Shown in pieces: positions 1 to 11,796 of a stretch of 64,000 nucleotides of DNA. Position numbers and translations under genes: made by a program. A model generated the notes under the pieces. It saw only the letters and a program-made list of their open reading frames with translations, was not told the origin of the DNA and searched no databases. This DNA is from Calonectria ilicicola (taxonomy: Eukaryota > Ascomycota > Sordariomycetes > Hypocreales > Nectriaceae), in the NCBI GenBank assembly GCA_020809705.1, contig CP085831.1, positions 496,001 through 560,000 on the forward strand, given 5' to 3'. How positions within the stretch are numbered: the first letter of the stretch is position 1; each line of letters begins with the position of its first letter.

Positions 1-434
1 CCCAGTGGATCTTGGCTATTGGTTCTGCGACCATATTAATCTCTAACTTGCTTCTTGCCACAATGCCAGTCAAGCAGATCTATTGGGCGCAGGTGTTCCC
101 GGCTACAATCTTTATGGGATTTTGCCCAGATTTTGTCTACGTTGCAGCCCAAATTGTCGCCAGCAATAGTGTCAAGAGGAATCAGCAAGGGGTGGCTGCT
201 TCTCTCATCGGCATCTTGAACCTGTATGGTAACAGTCTTGGTCTTGGATTTGCAGGCACGATTGAAACGCAAGTGAACAAATATCGGGTGGATCAAGTGC
301 TTGGATTTAGGGCCGCACTTTATTTTGGGGCCGGCATTGCCCTTGTAGCAGTGATACTTGACCTCCTCTTTGTTCGAGTGGTTAAAGACCAAAGGGAGGG
401 GTGGAGCGATCCCGCGGATGGGATTTCCAGTTGA
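1..434 (+). CDS. MFS transporter, C-terminal part (cut by window start)
   Basis: The reading frame is open from the window edge to the stop at 432-434, so the protein begins outside. About 143 residues are visible. They include hydrophobic helices around LAIGSATILISNLLLA, QVFPATIFMGFCPDFVYV, GVAASLIGILNLYGNSLGLG and AALYFGAGIALVAVILDLLF, ending in a short charged tail. This is the layout of the last transmembrane helices of a fungal drug:H+ antiporter-type MFS protein (DHA family), which exports or imports small molecules at the plasma membrane. The loop 'GVAASLIGILNLYGNSLGLG' resembles the conserved helix 11 region of DHA2-like members. Substrate cannot be told. The nearest gene on the right is a peroxidase on the opposite strand. 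Confidence 0.75.
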   Translation, partial: QWILAIGSATILISNLLLATMPVKQIYWAQVFPATIFMGFCPDFVYVAAQIVASNSVKRNQQGVAASLIGILNLYGNSLGLGFAGTIETQVNKYRVDQVLGFRAALYFGAGIALVAVILDLLFVRVVKDQREGWSDPADGISS

Positions 435-2022
435 AAACAATGCGGTTAATCAACCCGCGCGTCCCACGGCCTCCGTGGCGCTCAGAAATGAGCCTAGCAG
501 GTGTCAACGAGTCAATAAACGGAACAATACAAAGGGTTTGGCAATCTACGCGAGTCAGCTAGTGAATGGACGGCTATCTTCCAAACGCCCTCTGCAGATG
601 ACTTCAATAGTGGACCCAAATATGCCCGGTAGCACTCCGATCTACTCGGCAATGTCCCGATCAACCCACTTTGTATCAGTCGGTCTCAGCCTGTCTCAAG
701 CCCCAGAGTCACATAGAAAATAGCATCAACTGAGTTTACGAGGCCATCTAACCATATCTGACTTCGCCTCGGCCGGCCTTAATGCCGCCAGAGCCAGGTT
801 GTGATCAGTGCGGTCAACAGGATCAAACATGTATATAGATCGGCGTGTCAAAGCGGGAGCTTGCCACCAGCAGTTTGCCAAGGCTAGCTAGCAAAAGCAG
901 CTATCGGAAACTGGGGTAGATCCCTGTAGTCGACAACCTAAGAGCTGCAATGTAACCTATAGCCAGTGATGTTTCGAAAAGATCATCATATCCTGGTACG
1001 AATATGGCGTTGGCCATTACTTCTCCGGATTCTACACTAATGTCGGTGGTGAACCCAAATTCGCCAAGCCCTCTAGAATGGAGATCCGGAGAATACGCGA
1101 CATCACTTGAAAGATTGTGCCCACCTAAAGCAGCATGGAATTCAACCGCCCGAAAATATCGGTCTGATAATAAAAGGAAGAAAACCAATGCATAATAGAT
1201 TTCCTATTTGCTTTATTAATAATAATATTTATTTATTCATGATTTGACTAGAAGGTGGTGGGAAAAGGTAGAGGGGATACAGTCTTTCAGAGATTGAACT
1301 GTATGAGGCTGGGATGGAAGGGCTTTGGAAATTTTGCCACTCCAGGGTTCGATCAACCACTGAGCCAATAAAGCACAGATTTACATTCACTATTACTATT
1401 TTGGTGATAACCTGTTTATATAATATCAAATCCTAGAGCCTGTAATAGCCCGAAATTAGCAAGCATGTATGTTATCATGGAAACATCGAGAGCGCACGGT
1501 TGGTGGGGACTGATCACTGCAATGGCCGTGTGCCGTGTAGTCAGCCCACATGCAGTAGTCTTGATCTCTCAACGGTATATTCACTCTAATTTGCATTCGC
1601 CAAGACAAATTATATGAGAGAATGACGCCATATAACCAACTATCTCACCGCATGTTATATTCCCTGACCGTCAGTGGGACCGCTCGATTCAGCCGTTAGT
1701 CTGTTGTTCGGAACGGTCGAGCCGGGTGACTTGGTCGCTGCAGTAAACCGGCCTTAAGTTATGTCCGACGTACAATTGAACCTACAGCCCTGGTAGTGTG
1801 ATGAATGAAATTTTGCGCAAAAGATGTACAGGTGCTTCATATTGTTGATGGTAGAAGGGATATCTGATTGATATCGAGGAGAAAGTAAATAATATATACA
1901 AGTACTTGCTACTTCGGGAAAGCCTTGGTAACAAAAGTCCATCAACAAAGACTTAGACATACAAGCTGCTTCCCCGCTAAATATCTTCCGGCATGAGGTG
2001 TCTTGCAACGTCCGCTGCGAAC
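435..2022. other. Intergenic region with a weak ORF and a dispersed AT-rich repeat
   Basis: This 1.6 kb region lies between the 3' ends of the MFS gene and the peroxidase gene. It holds one 95-codon ORF on the minus strand (901-1188) without recognisable domain or splice support, and a dispersed repeat copy at about 1208-1305 (listed separately). Nothing else is recognised. Confidence 0.5.
1208..1305 (+). repeat. Dispersed repeat, copy 1 (AT-rich block plus 55-bp conserved core)
   Basis: An AT-rich stretch of TTTATTAATAATA type is followed by a core starting AAGGTGGTGGGAAAAGGTAG and ending near ACTGTATG. The same AT-rich block and core, with several substitutions, recurs in the same orientation at 19249-19342. 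The core is not in a coding region in either place. It may be a short non-autonomous element or solo terminal fragment. No terminal inverted repeat or target-site duplication could be fixed by eye. Confidence 0.6.
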
Positions 2023-3647
2023 TTAGATGGCTCTGCCCATCTTCTTAGCTCCAGGATATTTTTTCATCAGACCGGTCATAAGGTCAGTACCACCATACTG
2101 CAGCTTAGTGAAGATGGGGCACGATAGGTTAGTGATAGGTCCAGTAATAGGGTTAACAATCCCAAGAAGCGTGCCCAAAGTTGCATAGACGGTCGCCAGC
2201 TGGTCTGCTACACCCATCTGGAGCGCCTGGAGGGCGAAACAAATGAGATTGTTGCCCTTGAGTAGATTGGCCGAGTTAAGGACGCCACCAGTAACATTTC
2301 CCAAGTCGACAGCAGCAAAGGTGTTCACGGCCCCCACGTTACCTCCAACGCTGCCCAGCTTGGGATACTGGCTGATCCAGTCGGCCATATCCACAACAAC
2401 ATCGGGAATACCATAATCGACAGCAATTCGGTACCAGTTATTCGGAATTCGCTCCCAGCCCTTATTGTAAACAAGCTTGCCAGTGCTATCCTTGGAGACT
2501 CCCAAGAAACTGGCGTAGACGTCTCTAGCTAAATTAACAGTAAGTAAATGGCTCAAGATTTGTAGATGAAGAAGGACTAACTCAGGTTGCCACCACGAGG
2601 GTAGTCTACCGAATGATTGCTAAGCATTCGTCCCAAGAACAGATAGCCTCCACTGCGGGCAAAGATGCCACTGTAAGGGCCGTAATAGAAATAAGGGTTC
2701 GTTGCGATCTTCAGTATTTGTTAGCTTGCCATTGCGCCAAAGGACTGCAAATTATTTGAGCACTGACACTCTCATCAAATCTCTTAGCAGAACGAGCAGC
2801 GATGTCATTCATAGTCATTGCACCGTTGACAGGGATGGCGTTGTATACTTCCAAAAACCTCGTCATGTTCATGGTAGTGGGGTCTCCGGTAACGTAAAGG
2901 TCATCACGCGTACTTGAGCCATCAGACTCGATCAGGTTGTGTGTAGCATCAACACCTTGGGGCGTAGCTACCACTCCAAGGAGACTGACAAGGTTTTGGA
3001 CATAGGGGCTTGGTCCACCGATCGAAAATCCCGGGTTCAGCGAAACGGGGTTTCCCACTTCAACAGTTGACAAGACACTGAGAAGGGCAGTGAGATCAAT
3101 ACCCATGCCGTACACTAAATATTATATTAGTATCAACACATTGCATCTCCACAGGTAGATGTGGAAGTATTACCTTGGTTGACAGCAACAACGGCATCGA
3201 CGAGCTTCAAAGAGTCAGCATCAATGCAAGAAACTTAGAGTAGATAGTGCAGTACGTACATTGACAGCGCCATTACGAGACAGGTATCCGTGGTTGGCAA
3301 GGGCATTCAGACCGGGGCATGATCCTCTCTGGTCTCCCTTGCTGAAGTTGGGTGGTTGAAAAGCATTGGCACCAGAAACTTGTTTCAAAATTAGCAACCT
3401 TTCATCATGATCATCAATTAGACTCTCGGGAAAGAGTTTATTCACCCGAGATAGGCGTTGTCATGGGATCGAATAGGAGACGCTTTCCCTTGGCGCTTTG
3501 AACTGCCTTGAATAATTCGCCGAGAGACAAATCGGACGATCTCGCAAGTTTGGCCAAATGCTCGGTGGTTGGAAAAGATTGGACCACGGTCGAAAACGGA
3601 GCCAACAGCAAAGTGGCGCAAAGGCCAAAAGAACTGAATCCCTTCAT
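2023..3647 (-). CDS. Secreted heme-thiolate peroxidase (unspecific peroxygenase / chloroperoxidase family)
   Basis: Six exons are inferred, with introns at 3379-3445, 3205-3259, 3115-3173, 2709-2767 and 2529-2581; phases all agree and give 443 residues. The N-terminus (MKGFSSFGLCATLLLAPFST) is a signal peptide. The proximal heme motif is at about residues 87-95 (SCPGLNALANHGYL), with Cys88 as the expected heme-thiolate ligand. The acid-base motif is Glu180-Ser-Asp182 (ESDGSSTRDD), in the place of the EGD/EHD motif. The family (PF01328) uses H2O2 to oxygenate or halogenate organic substrates outside the cell. Odd points are SCP instead of the usual PCP and Ser at the centre of ExD. The length falls nearer long family members. 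Substrate is unknown. The first donor (GTGAAT) and the fourth (GTCAGT) are non-optimal. Confidence 0.87.
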
Positions 3648-5533
3648 TGTCTTATCCGGACGGCCGAAAGGTTTCTGTATACTTCAAAGAGAAAAAGAGC
3701 AAAGGAGTGGATGGGGGTGGAGAAAGAAAGATGTGCAAGACCAGTGGCTGGCGTTACCCTATTAAAATTTAACCAGAACCTCAAGAACCACCCACAGACG
3801 TCCGCTCAAGCCCCTCAAAAAGAAAAATAGCACCGGGTATAAACCAGTGAACGAGGTGGCTTTCAAATGAATCCAGGGTCATTCAAGGCTGGCCAGTTGC
3901 CTAGCGGCCGATCTTGGTGTCTTAGAATGGGATGATCGAGAGCGGATGATCTCCAACGCATAAACGGGGCAACGAGGAACGAATCTTAACCGAAGATGGA
4001 ATTTTTAACCAACGCTTAAGTGTTCATGAGGACCCTCTTTCTCCTGTTCGTACCCTCCATGGTGTCATGTCATGACACCTTTCAGGTAGCCCGCACTAGG
4101 GCGGCGCTATAAACCATGCCTTGAGTCAGTGCGCGCACGGGCTAGCGCCCATGGAGTATTGAGATTGGGCTTGCGGGGAATAACAGACGGAGTAGAGATG
4201 AAGGGACTGCAACCTGTGGCAGAATGAGGCCGAGATTGCAGAGCCATGACCGTCGGCGAGCCTCTATCATGCAGGAACAGTATCAACGATCGGGACGATT
4301 TCGGTTTGTAACAGAAAACTGTTAGTGCAAAACTTTAATGACGGATATCTTGGCTTTTAAACCTGATAAGATACTGATCATCTTTGTTTCAATCCCGAAT
4401 AGTACATGTTTCGTACAAGGGTGGCTCTAGTCTGCCGGCGTAGTCTGGAAACTGTAGAAACAGCTGAAATCTCGTATTCTAGATTATTACAGCCATCCCG
4501 CAGTTTTGCGGCCAACCTCGTGAGGTGGGAGGCTGGCGTGGGCGGGCGATCATGCCCCACAACGCCAACGGGACTAATAGTCCTCTCAAATGACAAGGCT
4601 TGGGTTGTCAAAGCGCACAGCTAACATGATTCTTCAATAAGCCCATCTTTGCTAAAGATGTAAATAGTTTAGTGCGGCGTTGGCCCGGGCTCGATCACTG
4701 AGGCAGCATAACGATGATCACTGCTCCAATAGAACTACGGCGGTCTCGGCAGTGCGAGCCCTTATGCCGTTTGAAACTGAAGGGACAACTAACTTTAAGG
4801 TAAACGTTTTCAACGCCTTTGATTGACTTTTCTCCTTCAAACTTTATTGAAGCTTGGGTCTGTAAATACCGTCGCCCGCGGGAGAACCCGTTCTTACACG
4901 GAATCCGGTACCAACTAGCTAAACAGGTCCGGATTGCCATGTTGGTCTGGACAGGCCTGCACTGTCATCCCACCAGATATTCACAGCACCAAACGCCTGC
5001 AGATAATCAATGGTGTGCGTTTTTCTCCACCCACGGAATATCGGGTTAAATTATGTTATGTTGTAAAATGTACGACGGTCGGACCCGGATGCAAGGGAGA
5101 CAGCTGCCTCAAACTGTCAAGCTAACTGTAAGGAGAATAATGCTGTGGTTGCACATGGCTCCAGACCGGCAAAGAGGCCACTTCCGTCGAGTCAAGACGG
5201 CCCTCTAGGCTTCAATTCACTGATCATGAGCATAGGGCTTAGTACACCAACCCAATTTAGTCAGGCGTGATAGTCGCGCGCCGTCAGCACTCGGTGTTTC
5301 GAGCCGGACGCCACCGCAGCACTAGTTCCCACGCTGTCGTTTTACCCCTGTCATAGCGTGTACAGACGGGTCATCGTAGCCGCCTCAGCCCTTCGATGCT
5401 TGGTCGATCTCCACACGACAAGGTTCGGGAAATATTCTGTTCCTCGCATCAATTCACGGGCCACGATTCTCTTTAGAACCTTGTCTGTCGCAATTCCTCC
5501 TCGGACCTCGGTTTCGCGACAACTCTGTTCAGA
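3648..5533. other. Intergenic region between divergent peroxidase and CFEM-receptor genes
   Basis: This 1.9 kb interval is the shared upstream region of the peroxidase (minus) and the PTH11-like gene (plus). ORFs here are short and lack domains or splice logic. The one structured element seen is a 9-bp inverted repeat at 4061-4079 with a 1-nt spacer (GGTGTCATG / CATGACACC). It could be a dimer-protein binding site, but this is only a guess. Confidence 0.45.
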
Positions 5534-7510
5534 ATGAAGCTCCCTCGGCTGGTTTTGTTGGTGACGCCTCTGTTATTTACCATCTGTGCTGCGGACTTGT
5601 TCCAATACGTCGGCCAGATCTCGACTTGCGGCTTGAATTGCCTTTCAAAAACGATTCCAGCTTCAGAATGCCAGACATTTACCAACAGCACCTGCATTTG
5701 CAGCAGCAAAACGTTGCTCGAGACTACAGATGCTTGCATGTCTACGAAATGCACGGTGTTGGAGCGATTGGGTATGTGCTTACTTTTTACAGGTCAAATT
5801 AAAAAGGAAAAAAAAAAAGCTAATGCAAGGTAGACCTGGCAAAAATTAATGAGGAAGCTTGCGGCTTAGGACTCCAGCACCGAAGAGTTTACGACTGGAT
5901 TGGCATGGGCTTGCTTGATATTCTCGGTCCAGTTTTCTTCACACTCAGAATATGGTTCCGATACAAAATGACCAAAAAGATGGAGGTTGACGATTGGGTT
6001 TTGGTCGCCACTTTTATTGTCTGGTATGTCTCTGAAGACTTGGTTTTAATTTGCACATTTTTCCTTAACATACATTTCCAAAATAATTGGTCTTGAACAT
6101 ATACTAATTAGAAGCAGGCTGCCCTTCACGATTCTCGGAGTCATCAGTAATTAGACCAATTTTTCCCTCCCCTCATTTCTCTACTAACCATGTCCCCTAA
6201 CAGTTCGTATCATCGCAATTGGCTACAACATCTGGGATCTCAAGGTTGAAACGATTACGCTTGCTTTGAAGGTAAGGAGGCGTTGACGCATGTAACTGCT
6301 AGTTTGATGCTGACCAGTGAACTCAGCTCTTCTTTGTGGACGAGTTGTTATACACTCTAACGTTGGCTCTCCTGCGCATCAGCATCTTATTCTTCATCAT
6401 GTAAGTATAATCGGGAGTTGCATCATATACCTTCTCCACTGCTTCGCAACGCACAGCCTTGAAAACTTATTTGTATCGAGATTTTGGAACCTATCGCGCT
6501 AGCGTGGCCTTTTATACAACGGGAAGTTCGAAATTACTAACCACGGCTATTTATAGGAAAGTATTTCAGCAGCTCAGAATATGGTGCTGGGCCACGATGG
6601 CATTTGTGATCACATCAGCCACTATTATTATTGCCATGACATTATTCCAGTGTCTCCCTGTAAGTTAACATTTAATGTTTCCTAAGTACGCATTCAGCTA
6701 ATAATTTTATAGATAGACTTTAACTGGGCTGGATGGTAAGCTTACCTTCCTATGCTTGATACTGAGCAGAATTCTTCGCCAAACAACAAGAGGTATATGC
6801 ATACTAACACTCATGATAGGAAAGGAGATTACCCTGGCAGCCACAAATGCATCGACGTAAATGCGCTGAGTTACGCTGCGGCTGCAAGCGGTATCTGTCA
6901 GGACCTCATTATTCTGATTCTTCCTTTGCCCGTTATTTCAACGCTCCAGATGCACATGAGGAAGAAGATATTGACGTTACTGATGTTCAGCCTGGGAATC
7001 TTTATTGTCATTACCAGCTGTATCCGCCTGAAGTCACTGGTACAATTCGCAAAGAGTCTCAACCCGACTTGGGATTACGTCGATGCTGTGCTCTGGACTT
7101 CCCTGGAGGTGAACATCAGTGTAGCCGTCGTATGCCTTCCCTCGATCAGGATGTTCCTCGCCCAAAAGCTTCCAAACATCTTCGGCTCTATCAACAATTC
7201 AAAGGGTTCGAAGAAGACCAAGGAATCGAATCTTTCATCGATTATCACGATCTCGAGACGAAACCAATACGCAGACCTTCCCGACAGAAATCGAGCACAG
7301 GGTGCAGGAGGATCCAACACTTGGGAGCAAGACTCCATTGAGCTGGATGGCAAAGTCACGGCTACATCTGGGACGCATGATAATGGAAGCGAGACACATA
7401 TAACGGCTGGTTCGCCGGTGACCAATACCCATAGCAACGATGCTCCGACAAACGAAGCCGAAACGGAGCCGCCAGTAAGACACTCATGGTCCTCCATTGA
7501 GAGGGGCTAA
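5534..7510 (+). CDS. PTH11-like G-protein-coupled receptor with N-terminal CFEM domain
   Basis: A signal peptide (MKLPRLVLLVTPLLFTICA) is followed by a CFEM module with eight cysteines (STC, NC, EC, TC, IC, AC, KC and ACG across the first intron), then seven hydrophobic helices of the fungal rhodopsin-like/PTH11 type, then a long Ser/Thr-rich cytoplasmic tail. Diagnostic blocks are FTLRIWFRYK, EVDDWVLVATF, FFVDELLYTL, SLEVNISVAVVCLPSIR. Exons read as 5534-5771, 5834-6023, 6118-6146, 6204-6271, 6327-6400, one unresolved short exon in 6401-6550, 6557-6659, 6713-6735 and 6820-7510. All phases fit except around 6400-6550, where no clean exon joins the frames, so an indel or unusual splice site may be present. 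Such receptors sense host or surface cues at the plasma membrane in filamentous ascomycetes. The ligand is unknown. Confidence 0.85.
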
Positions 7511-7893
7511 GTGGTAACATATAATGTGAATTGCAACCACTTGGCGCGGGAAGCCATCTTGAGTATGATTTTCTGAGTTTTATGACTATATCAAACTTTA
7601 CTAGATAGCGAGGATTGAAGTGGTTTTCTTCTTGAATCAAATATGAACTAAAATAATACTTAAAAAAAAAACTTCATTATAATATGTGTGAGATTTATGG
7701 TTATTTTCTTTCTTTAAGGAGAAAAAGAACTTAAAATTTCAAGGTACATTTTTGTCCTAGTGTAGGGTAAGCTGGTGGATTTTAAAATATTATAAAAAAT
7801 AAATTTTATTTTACTATTAAGTTATATCAGTCGTCCAGCCACCCCCCAGCCTCAGCAGCATTATACTATAGTGCATATTAAGTTTCCAGAAGC
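7511..7893. other. AT-rich convergent intergenic region
   Basis: This region separates the 3' ends of two convergent genes. It contains A and T tracts (7655-7830) and a C-rich CCACCCCCC run near 7840. No gene is seen. It probably holds both polyadenylation regions. Confidence 0.5.
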
Positions 7894-10448
7894 TTACTCT
7901 TGCCTATCAAGGCCAGCAATCTTGTCCTCTCGCCAGTACCATAGGCCGGCCCATGTGGCACCTGAACCAACAAAGAACTGTCCTGCCAGAACTAAGAGAG
8001 CGGCTTTGACGGACTCACGTGTTCCAACATATCCAAGCCGGCGCAGATTCCAGATAGAATAAAGATTACTACCTAAGTTTGATGCCACGGCGAGTGCCAT
8101 ATCCCATTTAAAAAAGGCGGCTAGTATTGAGGCTAGAGTGGTAAAAGGCCATTTCTCCTGGAAAGGATTTGGCAACTTGAAGAAGGTGTCCCAGATAGAG
8201 ATGCCGGGATGGTGCCATCCGTACAAAAGAGTCGCAACATGCACCACTGCTTGTACACCAAATGCATAGGCATATGCTGTTTTAAGAGTAGAGACATCCC
8301 TATTCTCATACCGCTCCATGGACGCTTTTTCTTTGGCCTCTTCCGACGACAAATACTTTGACTTTTGCCTCTGTAGTACCTTTGTAGTCGCTGCGATAAG
8401 GACATTGACAAGAGGAGGTGCCAATTGCCAGATAATACCCCAGTTTTGCCATGTAATGGGATCCTGATTTGACCACAAGGTCATGACAGTCGGTATAATG
8501 TAGCCCAAGGTGATAGATGGGATTAGTGACTTCGCAGTTTCCATCTGAACAGAGCGCCCAGTCGGTATCTCGTGTGCAGAAATAACACTTACAAGTGCAT
8601 GCAAAGGCACCACTCTCCCAATTCCTAGAGGGTGCATACCTATAGAGAAGAGAGAAGGCAGAGATATTAGGGTGCCCTGGTTACCAATACGGCTGCCTTC
8701 AACAGCATAAATAAGGAGTGGTGAGATGAGCTGAGGTAGAAAGTTAGTGAGATGCAGCCGTGGCGCAGGATTTGTCTCAAATATAGGCACAGAGAACACG
8801 GATATGGCAAGTTCGAGCAAAGTTGAGAGGGGACCATTGCCAAACCGTTCAATTATATGATTGGGTGGGGCTAGTACGAGGTCTGTTGGCGGAGATCGTA
8901 GTGCTTTCATGGATAAAAATAAAAGAACGCCCATGCCCCCTATAAAGGTATTGCGGACAACGGTATGAATCTCATTCCGGATGGGCTTGGCTGGTAGCTC
9001 ATCGTTGTATGGAATTGCATGGCGTCGAGGAACAAGAGGGAGATTCTTCAAGGTTGTACCGCCGGAGATAATGGGTGTCAGATGACTCAAAGTATTCTCA
9101 TCTCCTGCCAATGGGAATACGACATTGTACATAATTGAGGATAGAATAGGGTTCTCGTATGCAAAAAGTGATTGTGTCATATGAGAACGGTCGACAGCCA
9201 TGTTTGCTCGCTCGGTTCTCGCTGACTGAGTTTCGCTTAAAAGGTTTTCGACCTCTTCGTTTGAAAGATCAACGAGGCTACCACCTCGGCGGTCCCTGGT
9301 TCGTATTATAGCGTTCAAGAGTTCAGCACATGACTCTATGGCTCCATTTCCGCCTTGACCACCAATCGGGTTTGGCTAGACCGACAAAGATTAGATATGA
9401 CATAATGTTTACGGAGGGAATGCAGGAAACGCACCTTATGGGCAGAATCTCCAAGAATAATGATTCTCTTGAAGAACCATTTCTTGTAAACCACTTCATG
9501 AAGTGGAGTTAATGTAGAGGTTAGGCGCCTGTCGTATACCTGACCGAATGTCACTGTCTTGGTGATAGGCGTATTGTAGTTTCGCTGAACAAACTCCTCT
9601 TCATCCTTCCGTGTATACCTGGGAATGTCTTTGCCATACTTGGTTTCAGCCAACTTCTCGAATAGGAACCAGTATACCCGATCATCGGGTCCAGACACAA
9701 CAAGCTGGGAGTGTCCTTTGCCTGATACCATACTTTGCTCACCCCGGGGCCATCCTGGGACGCTCTGGGCTATGCCGAAGCTGCAGGCAAAATAGCAAGG
9801 CACATGATCCTGCTCGTCGGAATCAAAGTAGCCGGGTTCAAGTTTATTACCTAGAATAACCATAGATTTTCTGACATTGCTATGGATGCCATCTGCGCCA
9901 ACAATAATAGTACCATCGAAGAATGATCCATCAGCACAGGTAGCACGAGCACCTGTATCAAAAAGTTCAACTTTGGTAACTTTTTTGTTCAGTTGAATCT
10001 TATCTTTATATTCGATGTGATCATACAAGATCTGGAGTAGGGTTTGCCGATCAAAAAAGAATAACCCATATCCATGTCTTAGAAAAAGTCAACCAATGAT
10101 CCCAGAGGGGTATACGTTGTCTGGAAAGGAAACTTACCGCCTCTGTAGATGATTAAAAAAGCCAAATACACTGGAAATGATGTCTCCGTTTTCGGATCGG
10201 GTGTGGGTAACATTGTATGGTACATTGTTACCAAACAATTTCTTGATTGGCTCGTAACACCCGATCTGATCCAGAATCCTTAGACCATTAGGAAACATGC
10301 CTATGCTGGCCCCTACAGGAGGTGAAATAGCCGAATGGGACTCAAGGAGGACGTAGTCAAGACCAAATATCTCTAACATGTTTGCCAGAGTTAGACCGGC
10401 GATACCACCGCCAGCAATAATGACTTTGAATTCATGATGGGACGTCAT
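7894..10448 (-). CDS. FAD-dependent monooxygenase fused to a polytopic membrane domain (possible terpenoid epoxidase-cyclase)
   Basis: Three exons (10448-10138, 10077-9435, 9375-7894) join in phase to 811 residues. Residues 1 to about 400 are a PaxM/salicylate-hydroxylase-type FAD monooxygenase: GxGxxG at 13-18 (AGGGIAG), GADGIHSNVR, and ILGDSAHKPNPIGGQGGNGAIES for the second FAD contact. Residues from about 460 to 800 form roughly nine hydrophobic helices, including GMHPLGIGRVVPLHAL, SLIPSITLGYIIPTVM and WQLAPPLVNVLIAATTKVL. The intron at 9376-9434 lies inside the FAD part, so both parts are in one uninterrupted exon 3 frame. In fungal meroterpenoid and indole-diterpene pathways a FAD epoxidase works with a separate membrane cyclase; a single chain holding both would be economical. 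The cyclase role of the C-terminal half is inference. The start at 10448 was chosen because the FAD motif begins right after it and a TATA box lies about 100 bp upstream. Confidence 0.85.
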
Positions 10449-10545
10449 TTTATGACGGGGGGATTTTGTATGGTATGGTGCCGGGATGTTGCTCGTTAAT
10501 TTGAATGATGAAATTGTGATTCCCTCTTTAAAGGTCCTTGCTGCG

Positions 10546-10553
10546 CTTATATA
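10546..10553 (-). promoter_or_regulatory. TATA box of the FAD-monooxygenase fusion gene
   Basis: TATATAAG on the minus strand, about 100 bp upstream of the chosen ATG at 10448. The position fits a core promoter and argues against the longer ORF start at 10598, which would lie upstream of it. Confidence 0.5.
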
Positions 10554-11796
10554 CATTGTTACAGGTATTAATGCTACAAGCGGACACTTACAACACACCG
10601 AACAGTATCTTACGGATACTTGGGCAGCCGAATATGCCGCTTAGTTTATTCAAGCCACAGATCCACTATAAAACAGTCTTATTAGGTCTAATTCATGGTA
10701 AAAAATAAATGGCTGCAGAGAGTAGCCACTAATTCCAGCGTTTCGGTGAAGCTAGCCGGAGCTTGCACTTTGATTAAAGCCCCATCATGCAAAGCAAAGA
10801 TACATATGTACCATCCTGATTATCTGATGTGCAGCCTGCTATTCAGGAATAAAGGTGCGTTCATCCTGATCAAGATCCCCTAACACCTGGATCTTGCAGT
10901 TTCCGCTTACGTAACTCAAGACACAGTTTCCAACGGTTAAGATTCTCCAAAGTGGTCACTTGAAACCTAAATTCACTATTACAAATCCATTCGTAAGACT
11001 TATATCAGCACTGTATAATGTGTTACGAGCTAGACCTGCGGAGCATCCCCCAGTAGAAGTCCAAATAAGACCCACTTCTATCATGGCGGTTGGGCTGATG
11101 ACCAAGCCAACCGTGATCGTAGCTCAACACCAAAAAGAATTGAAAGACTGGGCCAAAGGATGCATGATTTATTTTTTGGCGGTTGAGGGATATTCACCCT
11201 CTTGATAACTCACAATCTCCCTCAACGCCCAAGATTCTGTTGGGCAATTACGTGACCAGTCATGTTGCTTTTGGATCAAGTGAAATGCCAACACATATCT
11301 TATTTAAAGGGATTCAGTTTCTAGTTGGATGTAGCCGCTCTTTTCCTTCTTCATCAAATAAATTGAATCAATTTAAATCATTGAGGCCGTCTTGTTATTT
11401 GATCGTTATTTCTATGTACCTCATTTGTCTATGTTACAGATCCACCAACATACCTTATACCACCGCAAAGTAGTGTGCACGTTTTTGAGCGGAGGGCTGG
11501 GCGATATCTAACTATATAAGAATGACAACGAGCGGTGGTTATTGTATTCAGGTACAAAGCTATATCTCATTCATAACCTACCAGCTGATCGAGCCTTCCT
11601 TTCGTAAGGCTGGTTACGATCATGGTTACCATGTAACACTAATCCATCACGATAGCTTAGCCATAGCAACGCCTTTAGGATCTACACGCGAGCCTGCATC
11701 AATCCCAGAGCTTTACCCGTCTTCCTGAATAAAACTCCTGAGGTACTTAGGTAAGCTTGGCCTAAATTGAGACCCCCATTCTGCATCACCGTCGTT
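10554..11796. other. Intergenic region, no gene recognised
   Basis: This 1.2 kb lies between the monooxygenase promoter and the 3' end of the VOC gene. ORFs of 60-96 codons on the plus strand show no domain or splice signals. Nothing else was seen. Confidence 0.45.

Noticed and set aside
901..1188. 95-codon minus-strand ORF before the first repeat copy
   Set aside because: It has no domain, no splice signals and no promoter context. It is kept only as a note in the intergenic entry.
1325..1376. Box-B-like GGTTCGATCAACC suggesting a tRNA or SINE
   Set aside because: No acceptor stem, D arm or anticodon arm could be paired around it.
9336..10028. Treating the FAD part and the membrane part as two separate genes
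   Set aside because: Introns at 10078-10137 and 9376-9434 join in phase into one chain, with GDSAHK followed directly by PNPIGGQGG.
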